In this document: positions 12,665 to 20,386 of the stretch, piece by piece
How positions within the stretch are numbered: position 1 is the first letter of the stretch
How the letters are laid out: every line of letters begins with the position of its first letter
IMG/VR virus record: IMGVR_UViG_3300005589_000108
Location: 1-23,550 of that record
DNA: 23,550 nucleotides
Strand: one strand, 5' to 3'
From: a virus
Position numbers and translations under genes: made by a program
Notes under the pieces: generated by a model
Told to the model about the DNA's origin: nothing
Databases searched by the model: none
The model's input: only the letters and a program-made list of their open reading frames with translations

Positions 12665-13426
12665 ATGTCATTTTTTAATCGTGGTCCTGCACCTGCTGCA
12701 AATCCTAGTCCGGCGCCTAATCCTGCACCGGCTGCTGATCCTGTAAATCCTAATCCAGATCCTGGTGGTGAAAATAACCAGGAGAGTAACCTTCCTCTTA
12801 ACACAAATATGTGGGATAATATTAAAAGTGGAAATGAAAATTCACCTGGAAATCCACCTGCACAACCTGCACAACCTGTTGCACTTCCACAACAAACGGT
12901 TTCACCTGATGAGGCGATGCAGCAGCATATTGCATCTTTGGATTTAAATGCAAATGTAGATTTACAAGCAATTTCAACTGAATTACAGGAAGGCAAAACA
13001 GAAGCGCTTCAGGCGGCTTTTGATAATATGTCAGCAAATACATATAAAGCTGCTGTATTAAATACAAACCGTTTAATGGAAACAAAAATAGCTGAAGCAG
13101 TTGAGACAGCTGTTAAGCAGGCAAATGGAACGGTTAATGCAAATCTTGCTGAACAGGAAATGCATAAAATGATTCCAATGACGTCACAGCCTGATGTTTC
13201 ACCGATTGCGAAAGCTGTATTAACGAAGATGATTGAAAAGTCTGGTTCCGTTAGTGAAGCGATTCAAGGTGTAGAAAAGTTTTTTAAAGCTGTTTCAAAT
13301 GCTGGTGCAGAACAGTTTACGGATTTACCTGTTAATCAACCGCGGCCTGGTCAAGATCCATTTGGCAATAACCCGCAACCAAAAGTTGATGACGATTATT
13401 ATTTAGATCTTTTATCGGGGTCGTAA
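12665..13426 (+). CDS. Putative scaffolding protein
   Basis: Expected to guide assembly of the major capsid protein and to leave the mature head. The call is based on position (between portal and major capsid), length (253 aa) and composition. Residues 1-45 are a Pro/Ala/Asn low-complexity tract (NRGPAPAANPSPAPNPAPAA and more), and a second Pro/Gln stretch follows (PPAQPAQPVALPQQ). Then comes a long helical, Ala/Glu/Gln-rich segment without aromatic residues. The C-terminus is acidic (DDDYYLDLLSGS) and could be the capsid-binding end. ATG 12665 is preceded by TTTGGAGAAATATT, a good ribosome site, better than the upstream ATG at 12647. No serine protease motif was seen, so a separate or absent maturation protease is likely. 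Confidence 0.72.
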   Translation: MSFFNRGPAPAANPSPAPNPAPAADPVNPNPDPGGENNQESNLPLNTNMWDNIKSGNENSPGNPPAQPAQPVALPQQTVSPDEAMQQHIASLDLNANVDLQAISTELQEGKTEALQAAFDNMSANTYKAAVLNTNRLMETKIAEAVETAVKQANGTVNANLAEQEMHKMIPMTSQPDVSPIAKAVLTKMIEKSGSVSEAIQGVEKFFKAVSNAGAEQFTDLPVNQPRPGQDPFGNNPQPKVDDDYYLDLLSGS

Positions 13427-13511
13427 GCGAATCGACAATTAATATCTAGATGTTTGTTGTTTAATGTTTGTTTTTTCTTTTATTTTTTATTTTATTTTGA
13501 GGTAATTAAAC

Positions 13512-14687
13512 ATGGCCGTAAAAGGTGTATTCGCTTCCGACCAGAACATTCAAGGTACGCGAAAAGGGGATTTTGCATCTGCACTTTTGCAGATTGATCC
13601 AACTGGATCAGCTCCGTTGCTTGCATTGTCGTCTGGTATGGAATCAATTGGTGCTGTTGATGTTGTTGTTCACTGGTTTGAAGAAAATCATATTTCAGGC
13701 CGTGATACGATAACGAACAACGCTACAACTGGAACCACACTTGTTTTTGGTGATGGGACTTCATATGTTGCTGGTACAATCTTATTGATTGAAACTACTG
13801 GTGAGTATGTTTACATTGAATCCATTACTGGTTCTTCTGCAACTGTTAAACGTGGTCTTGGTGGAACTACTAATACTTCCATTAATGGTTCTTCAACTGC
13901 TGTTCCTTGTCAGCGTATTGCCACAGCTTACGAAGAAGGTTCTGCGAAACCTACTTCTGTTGCGAATATTGGTTATCCGCGTTTCAATTACATGCAGAAC
14001 TTCCGTAATGCATGGGATGTAACTGGTACTGCAAAAGTTGTTGAATATCATACTGGTAATCTTGTAGCAAAGAACAAGCGTGATGCTGCGCTTTTCCACG
14101 CTGAAGACATGGAACGTGCTGTCATTTGGGGTAAAAAGGATATTGGTGTAATGAATGCCAAACCTTTCCGCTTGATGGATGGTATTCTTTCTCAGATTAC
14201 GACAAATGTGACTGCACAGTCTACAAATGTTGAATGGGATGACCTGGATGGTTTCTTGCAGACAATTTTTGAAAAGAATATCAAGGGCAAGCCAAATGAA
14301 CGCATTGCTTTTTGTGGTAATACTGTAATTAGTGTTATCAATAAGATTGCGCGGTTGGAAGGTACCATTGATATTGCTGTTGGTCAGACTGATTTTGGTT
14401 TGGAAGTGAATAAGTGGCGTACGCCTTATGGTTCTGTTACATTGATGACTCATCCTTTAATGAATGAATCTCCACTTTGGACAAAAGATCTTATGGTCTT
14501 GCATCCTGGTGCAATTCGTACGCGTTGGTTGCGGCGAACAATGGAAGATAATTATGATAAGGACGGTACACGTGCAGGAGCAGATGCTGATTTTGGTGTT
14601 TTGACTTCTGAGATGTGTGTTGAATATCGCGCTGAAGTTACTGGTGGTCTGTATACTGGTATTGATACTGCTGTGGTAACGTCTTAA
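13512..14687 (+). CDS. Major capsid protein, SU10/DUF5309-type HK97 fold
   Basis: Forms the icosahedral or elongated shell. The sequence resembles the DUF5309/SU10 major capsid family. An N-terminal arm is followed by a beta-rich insertion (about residues 60-135). The HK97-type core follows: RFNYMQNFRNAWDVTGTAKV, then a spine-helix-like stretch (NLVAKNKRDAALFHAEDMER) and the A-domain near the end (FGVLTSEMCVEYRAEVTGG). 391 aa is normal. Ribosome site TTTTGAGGTAATTAAAC in a T-rich 70-nt leader; the next gene has a closely similar leader. Codon use is strongly biased to T-ending codons, as expected of the most abundant late protein. Identity is well supported by position and family resemblance. 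Confidence 0.87.
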   Translation: MAVKGVFASDQNIQGTRKGDFASALLQIDPTGSAPLLALSSGMESIGAVDVVVHWFEENHISGRDTITNNATTGTTLVFGDGTSYVAGTILLIETTGEYVYIESITGSSATVKRGLGGTTNTSINGSSTAVPCQRIATAYEEGSAKPTSVANIGYPRFNYMQNFRNAWDVTGTAKVVEYHTGNLVAKNKRDAALFHAEDMERAVIWGKKDIGVMNAKPFRLMDGILSQITTNVTAQSTNVEWDDLDGFLQTIFEKNIKGKPNERIAFCGNTVISVINKIARLEGTIDIAVGQTDFGLEVNKWRTPYGSVTLMTHPLMNESPLWTKDLMVLHPGAIRTRWLRRTMEDNYDKDGTRAGADADFGVLTSEMCVEYRAEVTGGLYTGIDTAVVTS

Positions 14688-14741
14688 TCTTGATCTTTTG
14701 ATCTTGGTTTTTAATCTTTTATTGTTTTGAGGTAAAGAAAT

Positions 14742-14987
14742 ATGTCTACAATCACTTCTCTTGTTCCGGTTGGAACGTATGCGGATGTAACTGGTGTTGT
14801 TGATGCAACTGCGGCAGCCGAAGTTGTAGTTCTTGGTGCTGCTTTTCTTGCATTGTTTCCTAATTCATCGACTGGTGTTCAGGGCGCTCATCCTGATTAT
14901 GATGCCGTTCGTGCTGACTGGGAAACAAACATGCGTGCGGAAATGGCTGCGTTGCTTGCTGCTATTGCTGCTGCACCTACATCTTAA
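14742..14987 (+). CDS. Small 81-aa Ala-rich virion protein (possible head decoration)
   Basis: Starts with MSTITSLVPVGTYADVTGVV at ATG 14742, after TTTTGAGGTAAAGAAAT, a leader almost the same as that of the capsid gene. The N-terminal half is hydrophobic and beta-prone; the C-terminal half is helical and alanine-rich (MRAEMAALLAAIAAAPTS). No signal peptide or cysteine. A small protein directly after the major capsid gene, expressed from a similarly strong ribosome site, may be a decoration or cement protein. No family recognised, so this is inference from context. Confidence 0.7.
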   Translation: MSTITSLVPVGTYADVTGVVDATAAAEVVVLGAAFLALFPNSSTGVQGAHPDYDAVRADWETNMRAEMAALLAAIAAAPTS

Positions 14988-15044
14988 ATCCTTGGAAAAA
15001 TTTAAATAATTTAAAGTATTCGAAAAGAATTTAAGGAGTCAAAT

Positions 15045-15548
15045 ATGTCAGACATGAATGAAAATTCAAAGACGTATATTTCTGTGCAACATCCAAAATT
15101 GAAATTTTCAATGGTTGTTGCGGGAAGGAAAGAACGGTTTGCTTTTGAAAATGGGCAACTTGCGCTTTCAGACCCAGCAGAAATTGAAGCACTTGATGCA
15201 GAGTTGATTCGTCCAAAATCAACTCTGCATCGAATGATTCGTGTTGTGAGTTTTGAGGCTGCTGAAGCAATTGTAAAAGAATTGCAAGATAGTTTGCCGA
15301 AAAATATTGTTACTCGTGGTGGTGCGACAACTGCTGCGATGGATGCAATTCGTAAACAATCGCAAGAAAATGCAGAAGCGAAGCTTCGAGCACAAGGACT
15401 TTCTGAAGCAGAACTTAATGCTTCACGTGAAGCGCTTGAAAAAGAAGATCTTGTAGTTACGGAAACAGTAGAAGATCCTGGTGCGGGGAAAGTAACTGTT
15501 TCTCCAAAACAGAATTTTGATTTTTTGAAATCTGATACTTCAAAATGA
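15045..15548 (+). CDS. Hypothetical structural/head protein, 167 aa
   Basis: The N-terminal 55 residues (HPKLKFSMVVAGRKERFAFE, then NGQLALSDPAEIEALDAEL) follow a pattern common in small phage virion proteins: beta-strand, Phe-x-Phe, Gly, then an acidic EIEAL helix. The rest is helical and charged, with a long Ala/Glu coiled-coil-like stretch (ENAEAKLRAQGLSEAELNAS). Ribosome site TAAGGAGTCAAAT. Its last four bases overlap the adaptor gene (ATGA), so the two are coupled. The gene contains a perfect 15-bp hairpin at 15195-15231. A head-completion or decoration role is possible; precise function unknown. Confidence 0.75.
   Translation: MSDMNENSKTYISVQHPKLKFSMVVAGRKERFAFENGQLALSDPAEIEALDAELIRPKSTLHRMIRVVSFEAAEAIVKELQDSLPKNIVTRGGATTAAMDAIRKQSQENAEAKLRAQGLSEAELNASREALEKEDLVVTETVEDPGAGKVTVSPKQNFDFLKSDTSK
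15195..15231 (+). repeat. Perfect 15-bp intragenic hairpin
   Basis: GATGCAGAGTTGATT and AATCAACTCTGCATC are exact reverse complements around a 7-base loop (CGTCCAA). It lies inside codons for LDAELIRPKSTLHRM of the 167-aa gene. No T-run follows, so it is not a standard terminator. It is the longest perfect stem found in the window. Confidence 0.95.
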
Positions 15549-16240
15549 CAGAAATAAATACATTTTCTTCTGCTGTTGATGACGTCATGCGGCGATCTGG
15601 AAAACCAGATCGTCGTGCTGATGTTATTGCTTATGTTCGGCAATCACTTCGTGAATGTCAATGTCTTGATATTGCTGGACAGCCGATTTATTGGCAACGA
15701 GATTTACAAGAACAACAGCTAACATCTGATGCTACTCCTTTTGTGTATGAAACATTACAAGAATGGCGTACAATTGGAACTATTCGTTATGATATTGTAG
15801 ATCAGCGGAATCAGTGGATTTTTCCAAAAGAAATTCCACCAGGTAAAGCACAAAATGGTGAAGAGTATTATTATTATCAGGTGATGAATTCACTTGTTTT
15901 TAATGGTATTGCTGTCGGGTCTACGGTATCCATGTCTTTTTTTGAATTCTTTCAAAAACTTCCTTATTATGAACTTTCTGCTCGCCCAGCAGTTTTTTCG
16001 TTAGAAGATAATGCTTGGAGTTATGCAGCTGTTTATGATACGGTTGATAAACAAACAACTGCACGTGAACTTGTTACTAATTGGATGTTGTTTAATTGGT
16101 ATGATCTTATTGTAGAGGGTGCACTTGCAAAACTCTTTAAGACAGTACAAGATCCCAGGTCAAAACAGACATTTGCTCTTTATAAGTCTTTACAGAAAAC
16201 GTTAAATTCTGGTGAAGCTTTTGTTTCACTTGGTCGATAA
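15545..16240 (+). CDS. Head-to-tail adaptor protein
   Basis: Predicted to bind under the portal and connect it to the tail nozzle, as gp4 of P22 or gp11 of T7 do. The N-terminal helices (SAVDDVMRRSGKPDRRADVI, then AYVRQSLREC) resemble a family of podovirus adaptor proteins. A beta-rich middle (YETLQEWRTIGTIRYDIVDQ) and helical C-terminus (LVTNWMLFNWYDLIVEGALA) follow. 231 aa is a normal length. The start overlaps the previous gene by four bases and the stop overlaps the next ATG by one (TAATG), so three structural genes are coupled. A 10-bp hairpin at 15591-15614 lies about 45 nt into the gene. The call is made from position and pattern, without a search. Confidence 0.72.
   Translation: MTEINTFSSAVDDVMRRSGKPDRRADVIAYVRQSLRECQCLDIAGQPIYWQRDLQEQQLTSDATPFVYETLQEWRTIGTIRYDIVDQRNQWIFPKEIPPGKAQNGEEYYYYQVMNSLVFNGIAVGSTVSMSFFEFFQKLPYYELSARPAVFSLEDNAWSYAAVYDTVDKQTTARELVTNWMLFNWYDLIVEGALAKLFKTVQDPRSKQTFALYKSLQKTLNSGEAFVSLGR
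15591..15614 (+). repeat. Intragenic hairpin near start of adaptor gene
   Basis: CGATCTGG-AAAA-CCAGATCG is a perfect 8-bp stem with an AAAA tetraloop, extended by one G-U and one G-C pair to 10 bp. No T-run follows. It is about 45 nt after the ATG. Confidence 0.85.
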
Positions 16241-17112
16241 TGCCAATTATTGAAGTTGTTCCTGATTCACCTGATCTTTCACATCTCAGCATTGAGGATT
16301 CTCGGTGGCTTTATGAGAATTTTGAGTTAATAAAAGATAATATGAATAGTAATTTTTATCATGAAATTGCTGCTGGTCGTGTGCCTGGAAAAGCACCTGT
16401 AAATAAATTTGGTGAAACAACTAATGCGGATAGCGGTGTTGCTACTGATATTTGGAATGGAGCAAATCCAACAGATGATATTGCTATTTGGATCCCACCT
16501 ACAATAGCACGCATGCATTCGCTTTTTAGTAATTCTGTAAATGATATTATTCTTGGAACTGGTTTACGTACTGTTCGTGTTTATGGGTTACTTGATTGGG
16601 ATACAACAGAAGTTTCTGAAGTTGTAGATATGAACGGTATTGGTGCAGCCAATACCGCAAATGAATATGTTATTATTCATAGACTTAAACCTTTAACTTG
16701 GGGTTCAGCTGGGCCAAATGTTGGACAAATTGAAGCAGTTGCAGCAGTTGACGGAACAATTACAGCTATGATTCTTGCTGGTCGTGGTCAAACAGAAATG
16801 GCGATTTATGGTATTCCAACTGGAAAACAACTTTTAATGGATGCATTTTATGCAAGTGCTATTAAAAGTGCTGTTGGTATTTCTGGTGCAATTACACTTT
16901 TAGAAAATCCAATTCCAAAAGAACAATTACTTGGATTTGTCGTTAAACATTCAGAAGGTTTAATGACGTCTGGTACAAATTTTATTCCGCATGAATTCCA
17001 TCCGCCAAAAGTATTTGTTGGCCCTTCAATACTTAAACTTCAAGTTGATACATCTTCAAATAATACAGTAGTTTCTGGTGGGTTTGATGGTGTATTAGAG
17101 GATGTTGCATAA
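16240..17112 (+). CDS. Virion structural protein, 290 aa
   Basis: Beta-rich protein without membrane segment. The stretch from about residue 80 to 205 resembles a widespread family of marine and podovirus virion proteins. It runs IAIWIPPTIARMHSLFSNSV, RTVRVYGLLDWDTTEVSEVV, MNGIGAANTANEYVIIHRL and AMILAGRGQTEMAIYGIPTG; the repeating pattern (WIPP, GxGxRTVxVxGL, GRGQTxxAxYxIPxGK) is typical. The N-terminal helix may bind a partner. Start shares one base with the adaptor stop. Position between adaptor and nozzle suggests a neck, collar or tail-associated beta-sandwich. Contains a 9-bp hairpin at 16635-16657. Specific role not known. Confidence 0.72.
   Translation: MPIIEVVPDSPDLSHLSIEDSRWLYENFELIKDNMNSNFYHEIAAGRVPGKAPVNKFGETTNADSGVATDIWNGANPTDDIAIWIPPTIARMHSLFSNSVNDIILGTGLRTVRVYGLLDWDTTEVSEVVDMNGIGAANTANEYVIIHRLKPLTWGSAGPNVGQIEAVAAVDGTITAMILAGRGQTEMAIYGIPTGKQLLMDAFYASAIKSAVGISGAITLLENPIPKEQLLGFVVKHSEGLMTSGTNFIPHEFHPPKVFVGPSILKLQVDTSSNNTVVSGGFDGVLEDVA
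16635..16657 (+). repeat. Intragenic 9-bp hairpin
   Basis: CGGTATTGG and CCAATACCG are exact reverse complements around TGCAG. It sits in codons for GIGAANT of the 290-aa protein. A stem of this length could occur by chance once or so in the window. Confidence 0.7.
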
Positions 17113-17598
17113 ATGAAAATGCATGGACAATATCGGTTTTTTTCTCCTGCTTATCCTGGTGGTGAGATTGTAATATTAAATACAATCACAGATGAAGGTG
17201 AGGAAGCTTTTCTTAAGCAGCTTTTTCAAGATGTCACAATTGGTGCTAGTTTTTATGTGGGTTTGTGTAATCAAACACCTGTAGAAACAGACACATTAAG
17301 CTCTATTACTACAGAACCCACGGTAACTAACGGTTATGCGCGTGAACTTTTAACACGAAACGCGGTTGATTGGCCTGGAGTTGATGCTGTTAATGGCGTA
17401 AAGCGTATTTCTTCAAAACAACTTACATTTGCTGCTTCAGGCGGGGCTTTTTCTACTGATTTTACGCGGGCATTTCTTTGTGACGCGGCATCTGGCAGTA
17501 CTGGAACATTATTTTCGTATTCAGGTCCATTAGCTGCGGCAATAACGCTTGCTGATGGTGAAGATTTTGATATGCAGTATGAATTCTTTCTTGATTAA
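17113..17598 (+). CDS. Virion structural protein, 161 aa
   Basis: The ATG follows directly after the TAA of the previous gene (TAAATG). The sequence pattern fits a common small phage tail/collar beta-sandwich family: FYVGLCNQTPVETDTLSSI, then EPTVTNGYARELLTRNAVDW, then LTFAASGGAF, FLCDAASGSTGTLFSYSGPL and ADGEDFDMQYEFFL at the end. It probably forms a small ring or collar component near the nozzle. No cysteine pair or membrane segment. Family recognised by pattern only. Confidence 0.72.
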   Translation: MKMHGQYRFFSPAYPGGEIVILNTITDEGEEAFLKQLFQDVTIGASFYVGLCNQTPVETDTLSSITTEPTVTNGYARELLTRNAVDWPGVDAVNGVKRISSKQLTFAASGGAFSTDFTRAFLCDAASGSTGTLFSYSGPLAAAITLADGEDFDMQYEFFLD

Positions 17599-17616
17599 TA
17601 GCGAATAACGATTTTT

Positions 17617-19581
17617 ATGGTTGCTACTAACACAAAAATCTTTGGTGGGCTTCAGCCGTTAATTGATAGACGGCGTGTTGGTGATCCGTATTGTGTTGAC
17701 GGAAAGAATTTTCTTGTTGATCTTGAAGGGCCAAAATCAGGATTTGCACGAGAGCTTTTAATTCATGAAGGGTTAATTAACCCTGTTTTTGTACAGTCAT
17801 TTCGGATAAGTGAAGAACTTGGTTCATTTATTTTTACTGATGGTGCAGTTCTTTCTTATAATCAAATAAAAAATCAATTGATTCCGGTTTTAGTTTTTAC
17901 ACAGCCAGCAGAAGATGCTCCGTGGTTTTATGCAGAAGTTGGGGGTCTGCAATATTTTGTTCGTCGCGGGTTAAATCTTATTCAATATAATCCAAATACA
18001 GATATTTGGCAAGAAATTACAAATGCTACAATTCCTGCTGATCTTCGTTCTTGTACGCAATCTGCTGGTAGATTAATTCTTCTTGCTGTCGGTATTGTTG
18101 CTTGGTCAACAATAGATGATGGCACTGATTTTTCTCCTTCAACGATAACTGGTGCTGGATTTCAATCGCTTTCAATTATTGGCGCAACAGAGGATGAAGA
18201 TCCATTTTCTGTATTTGAATATTCAAATGGTTTTCTTACATATACTTCAAAAGGTGTTCTTCGTTCTGAATCAATACAAACGATTTCAGTTTTTCGGCAT
18301 CGTGTATTATCTAGAAACAAAGAACATCGGCCTCTAGATGCTTTTGTAACAATTCAATTTGGTGAGTATAAGCAGCTTTTTCTTTCTGAATCTGGATTTT
18401 ATACAACTGAAGGTGGGCTCCCACAATTGTGGGAGCCGCTTATGTCTGAATATTTTCATGATAAAGTTCTTCCGACGGTTGATCTGAATCAGCAAGCAAT
18501 TTTTCGTTTAACTTATGATTCAATACGGAAGTGGCTTTTTGTTTCCATTTCAGAAAATGAACAAGTAGGTACTTACAGTAAGGCTTTTGTTTATTATACT
18601 CCTAGTGAGCAGTGGGGGGTGTTTAATCGTACGCACGTTGGGTTTGTAGATATTCCATTAGCTAATGGTCCAGATGTTGGTTTTGATTTTGCGTATGTTG
18701 CGTCTGATGGAAGTATTTATGATTTTACAGGCGGCACGCATGATGAACTTTTTCCAGATGTTGATGAAAATATTTGGATTTATGACTATCATGCACCAAT
18801 AGAATATCCTGCAAGACAAGAATTTGGAAATAATCGTATGCCTACGGTTATGCGATTAACAACGCAAGATGAATCAGATTTTACTGCCGCTGGAATCTAT
18901 GACACGCGTAAAATTGTGCAGGAAGTTATATCTCCTGCCACAATTCAGGCGATTGAAACAAATTCTTTAAATGGTGTGTTTGGATTTTGGGTTCAAGTTT
19001 CTGGTGGATTTTGGATTAATACGATAGATAATCTTTATACACAAGAAGTGCCAACAGTTGCGAAAATGCGGACTGTTGGTGTTATGGCTGCGGGATTACT
19101 TCAAACTACAACTGCCCCTGCTGATATAAATTATCAGCCACTTGATTCATATATTCTTGTCGGGCCTTTTCGTTTTTCATCTGAACAAGATATTGATGAA
19201 CTTTCTTTTGTTTCTGGTTTATCTGTAGGAATGCTTGGTTCAGCTGTTGGTGATACATTTGAAGATTGGCTGTTAGATTATACAGAAGATATATTTGTTG
19301 ATTGGGCTTTACTTTTAGATCAAATTGAAGACTGGGGTGGAGAAGCGCCGGATACTACAGAGTTTGATCTTGAAGTTTGGGGTACATTAGACGCTTATTC
19401 TGTTTGGGAAGAAATGCAAGCAATTCCGGTTCTTGTAACTGAATTTAATCGGCATCGTCAATATTCTTGTTATATAACAGGATTGTATAATCTTGTTCGA
19501 ATTTCTGCTGAAGCTGCAAATAAAAATTATCATTTGAAAACACTAGAGCTGGAAGTTTATCCGGCGGGTAGATTATTCTAA
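17617..19581 (+). CDS. Tail nozzle protein (T7 gp12 / P22 gp10-like role)
   Basis: Large (654 aa) beta-rich protein expected to form the hexameric nozzle below the adaptor and to carry receptor-binding fibers. The N-terminus (ATNTKIFGGLQPLIDRRRVG) resembles the start of nozzle proteins, which begin with a beta-propeller-like ring. Typical propeller strands follow, such as FIFTDGAVLSYNQ, ADLRSCTQSAGRLILLAVG, YKQLFLSESGFYTTEGG, KWLFVSISENEQVGTYSKAF. The C-terminal half is a beta-sandwich platform rich in Trp and Asp. No Shine-Dalgarno is obvious before ATG 17617. The stop shares one base with the fiber gene. A perfect 22-bp palindrome lies at 18416-18437. No tape-measure gene precedes it. Confidence 0.75.
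   Translation: MVATNTKIFGGLQPLIDRRRVGDPYCVDGKNFLVDLEGPKSGFARELLIHEGLINPVFVQSFRISEELGSFIFTDGAVLSYNQIKNQLIPVLVFTQPAEDAPWFYAEVGGLQYFVRRGLNLIQYNPNTDIWQEITNATIPADLRSCTQSAGRLILLAVGIVAWSTIDDGTDFSPSTITGAGFQSLSIIGATEDEDPFSVFEYSNGFLTYTSKGVLRSESIQTISVFRHRVLSRNKEHRPLDAFVTIQFGEYKQLFLSESGFYTTEGGLPQLWEPLMSEYFHDKVLPTVDLNQQAIFRLTYDSIRKWLFVSISENEQVGTYSKAFVYYTPSEQWGVFNRTHVGFVDIPLANGPDVGFDFAYVASDGSIYDFTGGTHDELFPDVDENIWIYDYHAPIEYPARQEFGNNRMPTVMRLTTQDESDFTAAGIYDTRKIVQEVISPATIQAIETNSLNGVFGFWVQVSGGFWINTIDNLYTQEVPTVAKMRTVGVMAAGLLQTTTAPADINYQPLDSYILVGPFRFSSEQDIDELSFVSGLSVGMLGSAVGDTFEDWLLDYTEDIFVDWALLLDQIEDWGGEAPDTTEFDLEVWGTLDAYSVWEEMQAIPVLVTEFNRHRQYSCYITGLYNLVRISAEAANKNYHLKTLELEVYPAGRLF
18416..18437 (+). repeat. Perfect 22-bp intragenic palindrome
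   Basis: GGCTCCCACAA is followed at once by its exact reverse complement, so the RNA can form a 9-bp, GC-rich stem with an AATT loop. It lies in codons for GLPQLWEP of the nozzle gene. No T-run follows, so termination is unlikely. Confidence 0.9.
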
Positions 19582-20384
19582 TGGCAAAACGTGTTCAACA
19601 TATCGGTCATGCTACAGCTACTGCACTTGTTTTTACTGGGCTTGAACGTGAAATTACTGTCGATACGTCAAAGAAAACTATACGTGTTCATGATGGCTTG
19701 ACGAAAGGTGGTTTTGAATTAGCTCTTGCATCTGGTAGTAATATTCAGCAAGCGACTGCACTTGTAGATGGTATAATGACGGCTGTACAAGTTGTACAGC
19801 TTGATGCAGCAACAGCAGATATTCTTGTTAATGCAGGTTTGATTGCAACACAGAGTACATATATTAACTTGTTATTTACAATAACAAATAATACAACCGT
19901 TCAACAAGATATTAATACAGCAAAACTTGCTACAATTGAATCAGGTGCAACAGCTGATCAAACTAAAGCAGATATTGATGCATTAGGAATTAATGCAGCT
20001 TTAATTGACAGTAAAAATGCAGCTGATTTTGCATGGCGTGCAAATAATCTTTCTGATCTTGGAAGCGTTGTAACAGCAAGAAGTAATCTTGGGTTAGGAA
20101 CAGGTGCCGTTCGTAATACGTATTCTGGTTCAATTGATGGACCCACAGGCAATGCAATTTATGCGTTACCTGTGGGAATTAGTTGTGTACGTACAGGAAC
20201 GGGACAATATCAAATTACACATAATTTTGGAACGACGAATTATGTAGTTAATCTTACGGCGTTAGCATATACATCGCCTTATATTCTATCAAAAGCAACA
20301 AATTCTTTTATTGTTCGTATAATTAATCCTGTTAGTCATGCGCAGGTTGATTCTGATTTTGATTTTTTTATTGATAAGGCTTAA
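19581..20384 (+). CDS. Tail fiber protein, 267 aa
   Basis: N-terminal virion-binding domain: the segment FTGLEREITVDTSKKTIRVH followed by DGLTKGGFELA is the usual phage fiber pattern (GEIGVDTTxNTLRVHDG). The middle is a helical or coiled shaft with IESGATADQTKADIDALGI, then NNLSDLGSVVTARSNLGLGT, a motif repeated in many tail fibers. The C-terminal part is a beta-sandwich (QITHNFGTTNYVVNLTALAY). Starts on the last base of the nozzle stop (TAATG). The protein may join the nozzle to the large adhesin encoded next. Hairpins occur at 19782-19800 and 20142-20176. Confidence 0.83.
   Translation: MAKRVQHIGHATATALVFTGLEREITVDTSKKTIRVHDGLTKGGFELALASGSNIQQATALVDGIMTAVQVVQLDAATADILVNAGLIATQSTYINLLFTITNNTTVQQDINTAKLATIESGATADQTKADIDALGINAALIDSKNAADFAWRANNLSDLGSVVTARSNLGLGTGAVRNTYSGSIDGPTGNAIYALPVGISCVRTGTGQYQITHNFGTTNYVVNLTALAYTSPYILSKATNSFIVRIINPVSHAQVDSDFDFFIDKA
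19782..19800 (+). repeat. Intragenic palindrome, 9-bp arms
   Basis: GCTGTACAA-G-TTGTACAGC is an exact inverted repeat. As RNA it gives a 7-bp stem with AAGTT loop. It lies inside the tail fiber gene. Confidence 0.75.
20142..20176 (+). repeat. Intragenic hairpin with long stem
   Basis: CCCACAGG (20142-20149) pairs exactly with CCTGTGGG (20169-20176). The interior continues with AATGCA/TGCGTT (one G-U pair) after one C·A mismatch, closing an ATTTA loop. About 14 pairs in all, within the 3' third of the tail fiber gene. Confidence 0.8.
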
Positions 20385-20386
20385 TT

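Noticed and set aside
14688-14741. Terminator after the major capsid gene
   Set aside because: The GATC-TTTT-GATC words give only a 4-bp stem. Nothing stable precedes the T-rich leader.
15011-15643. 210-codon minus-strand ORF
   Set aside because: Shadow of the 167-aa structural gene; Ser/Ala-rich product, no ribosome site, wrong strand for the late block.
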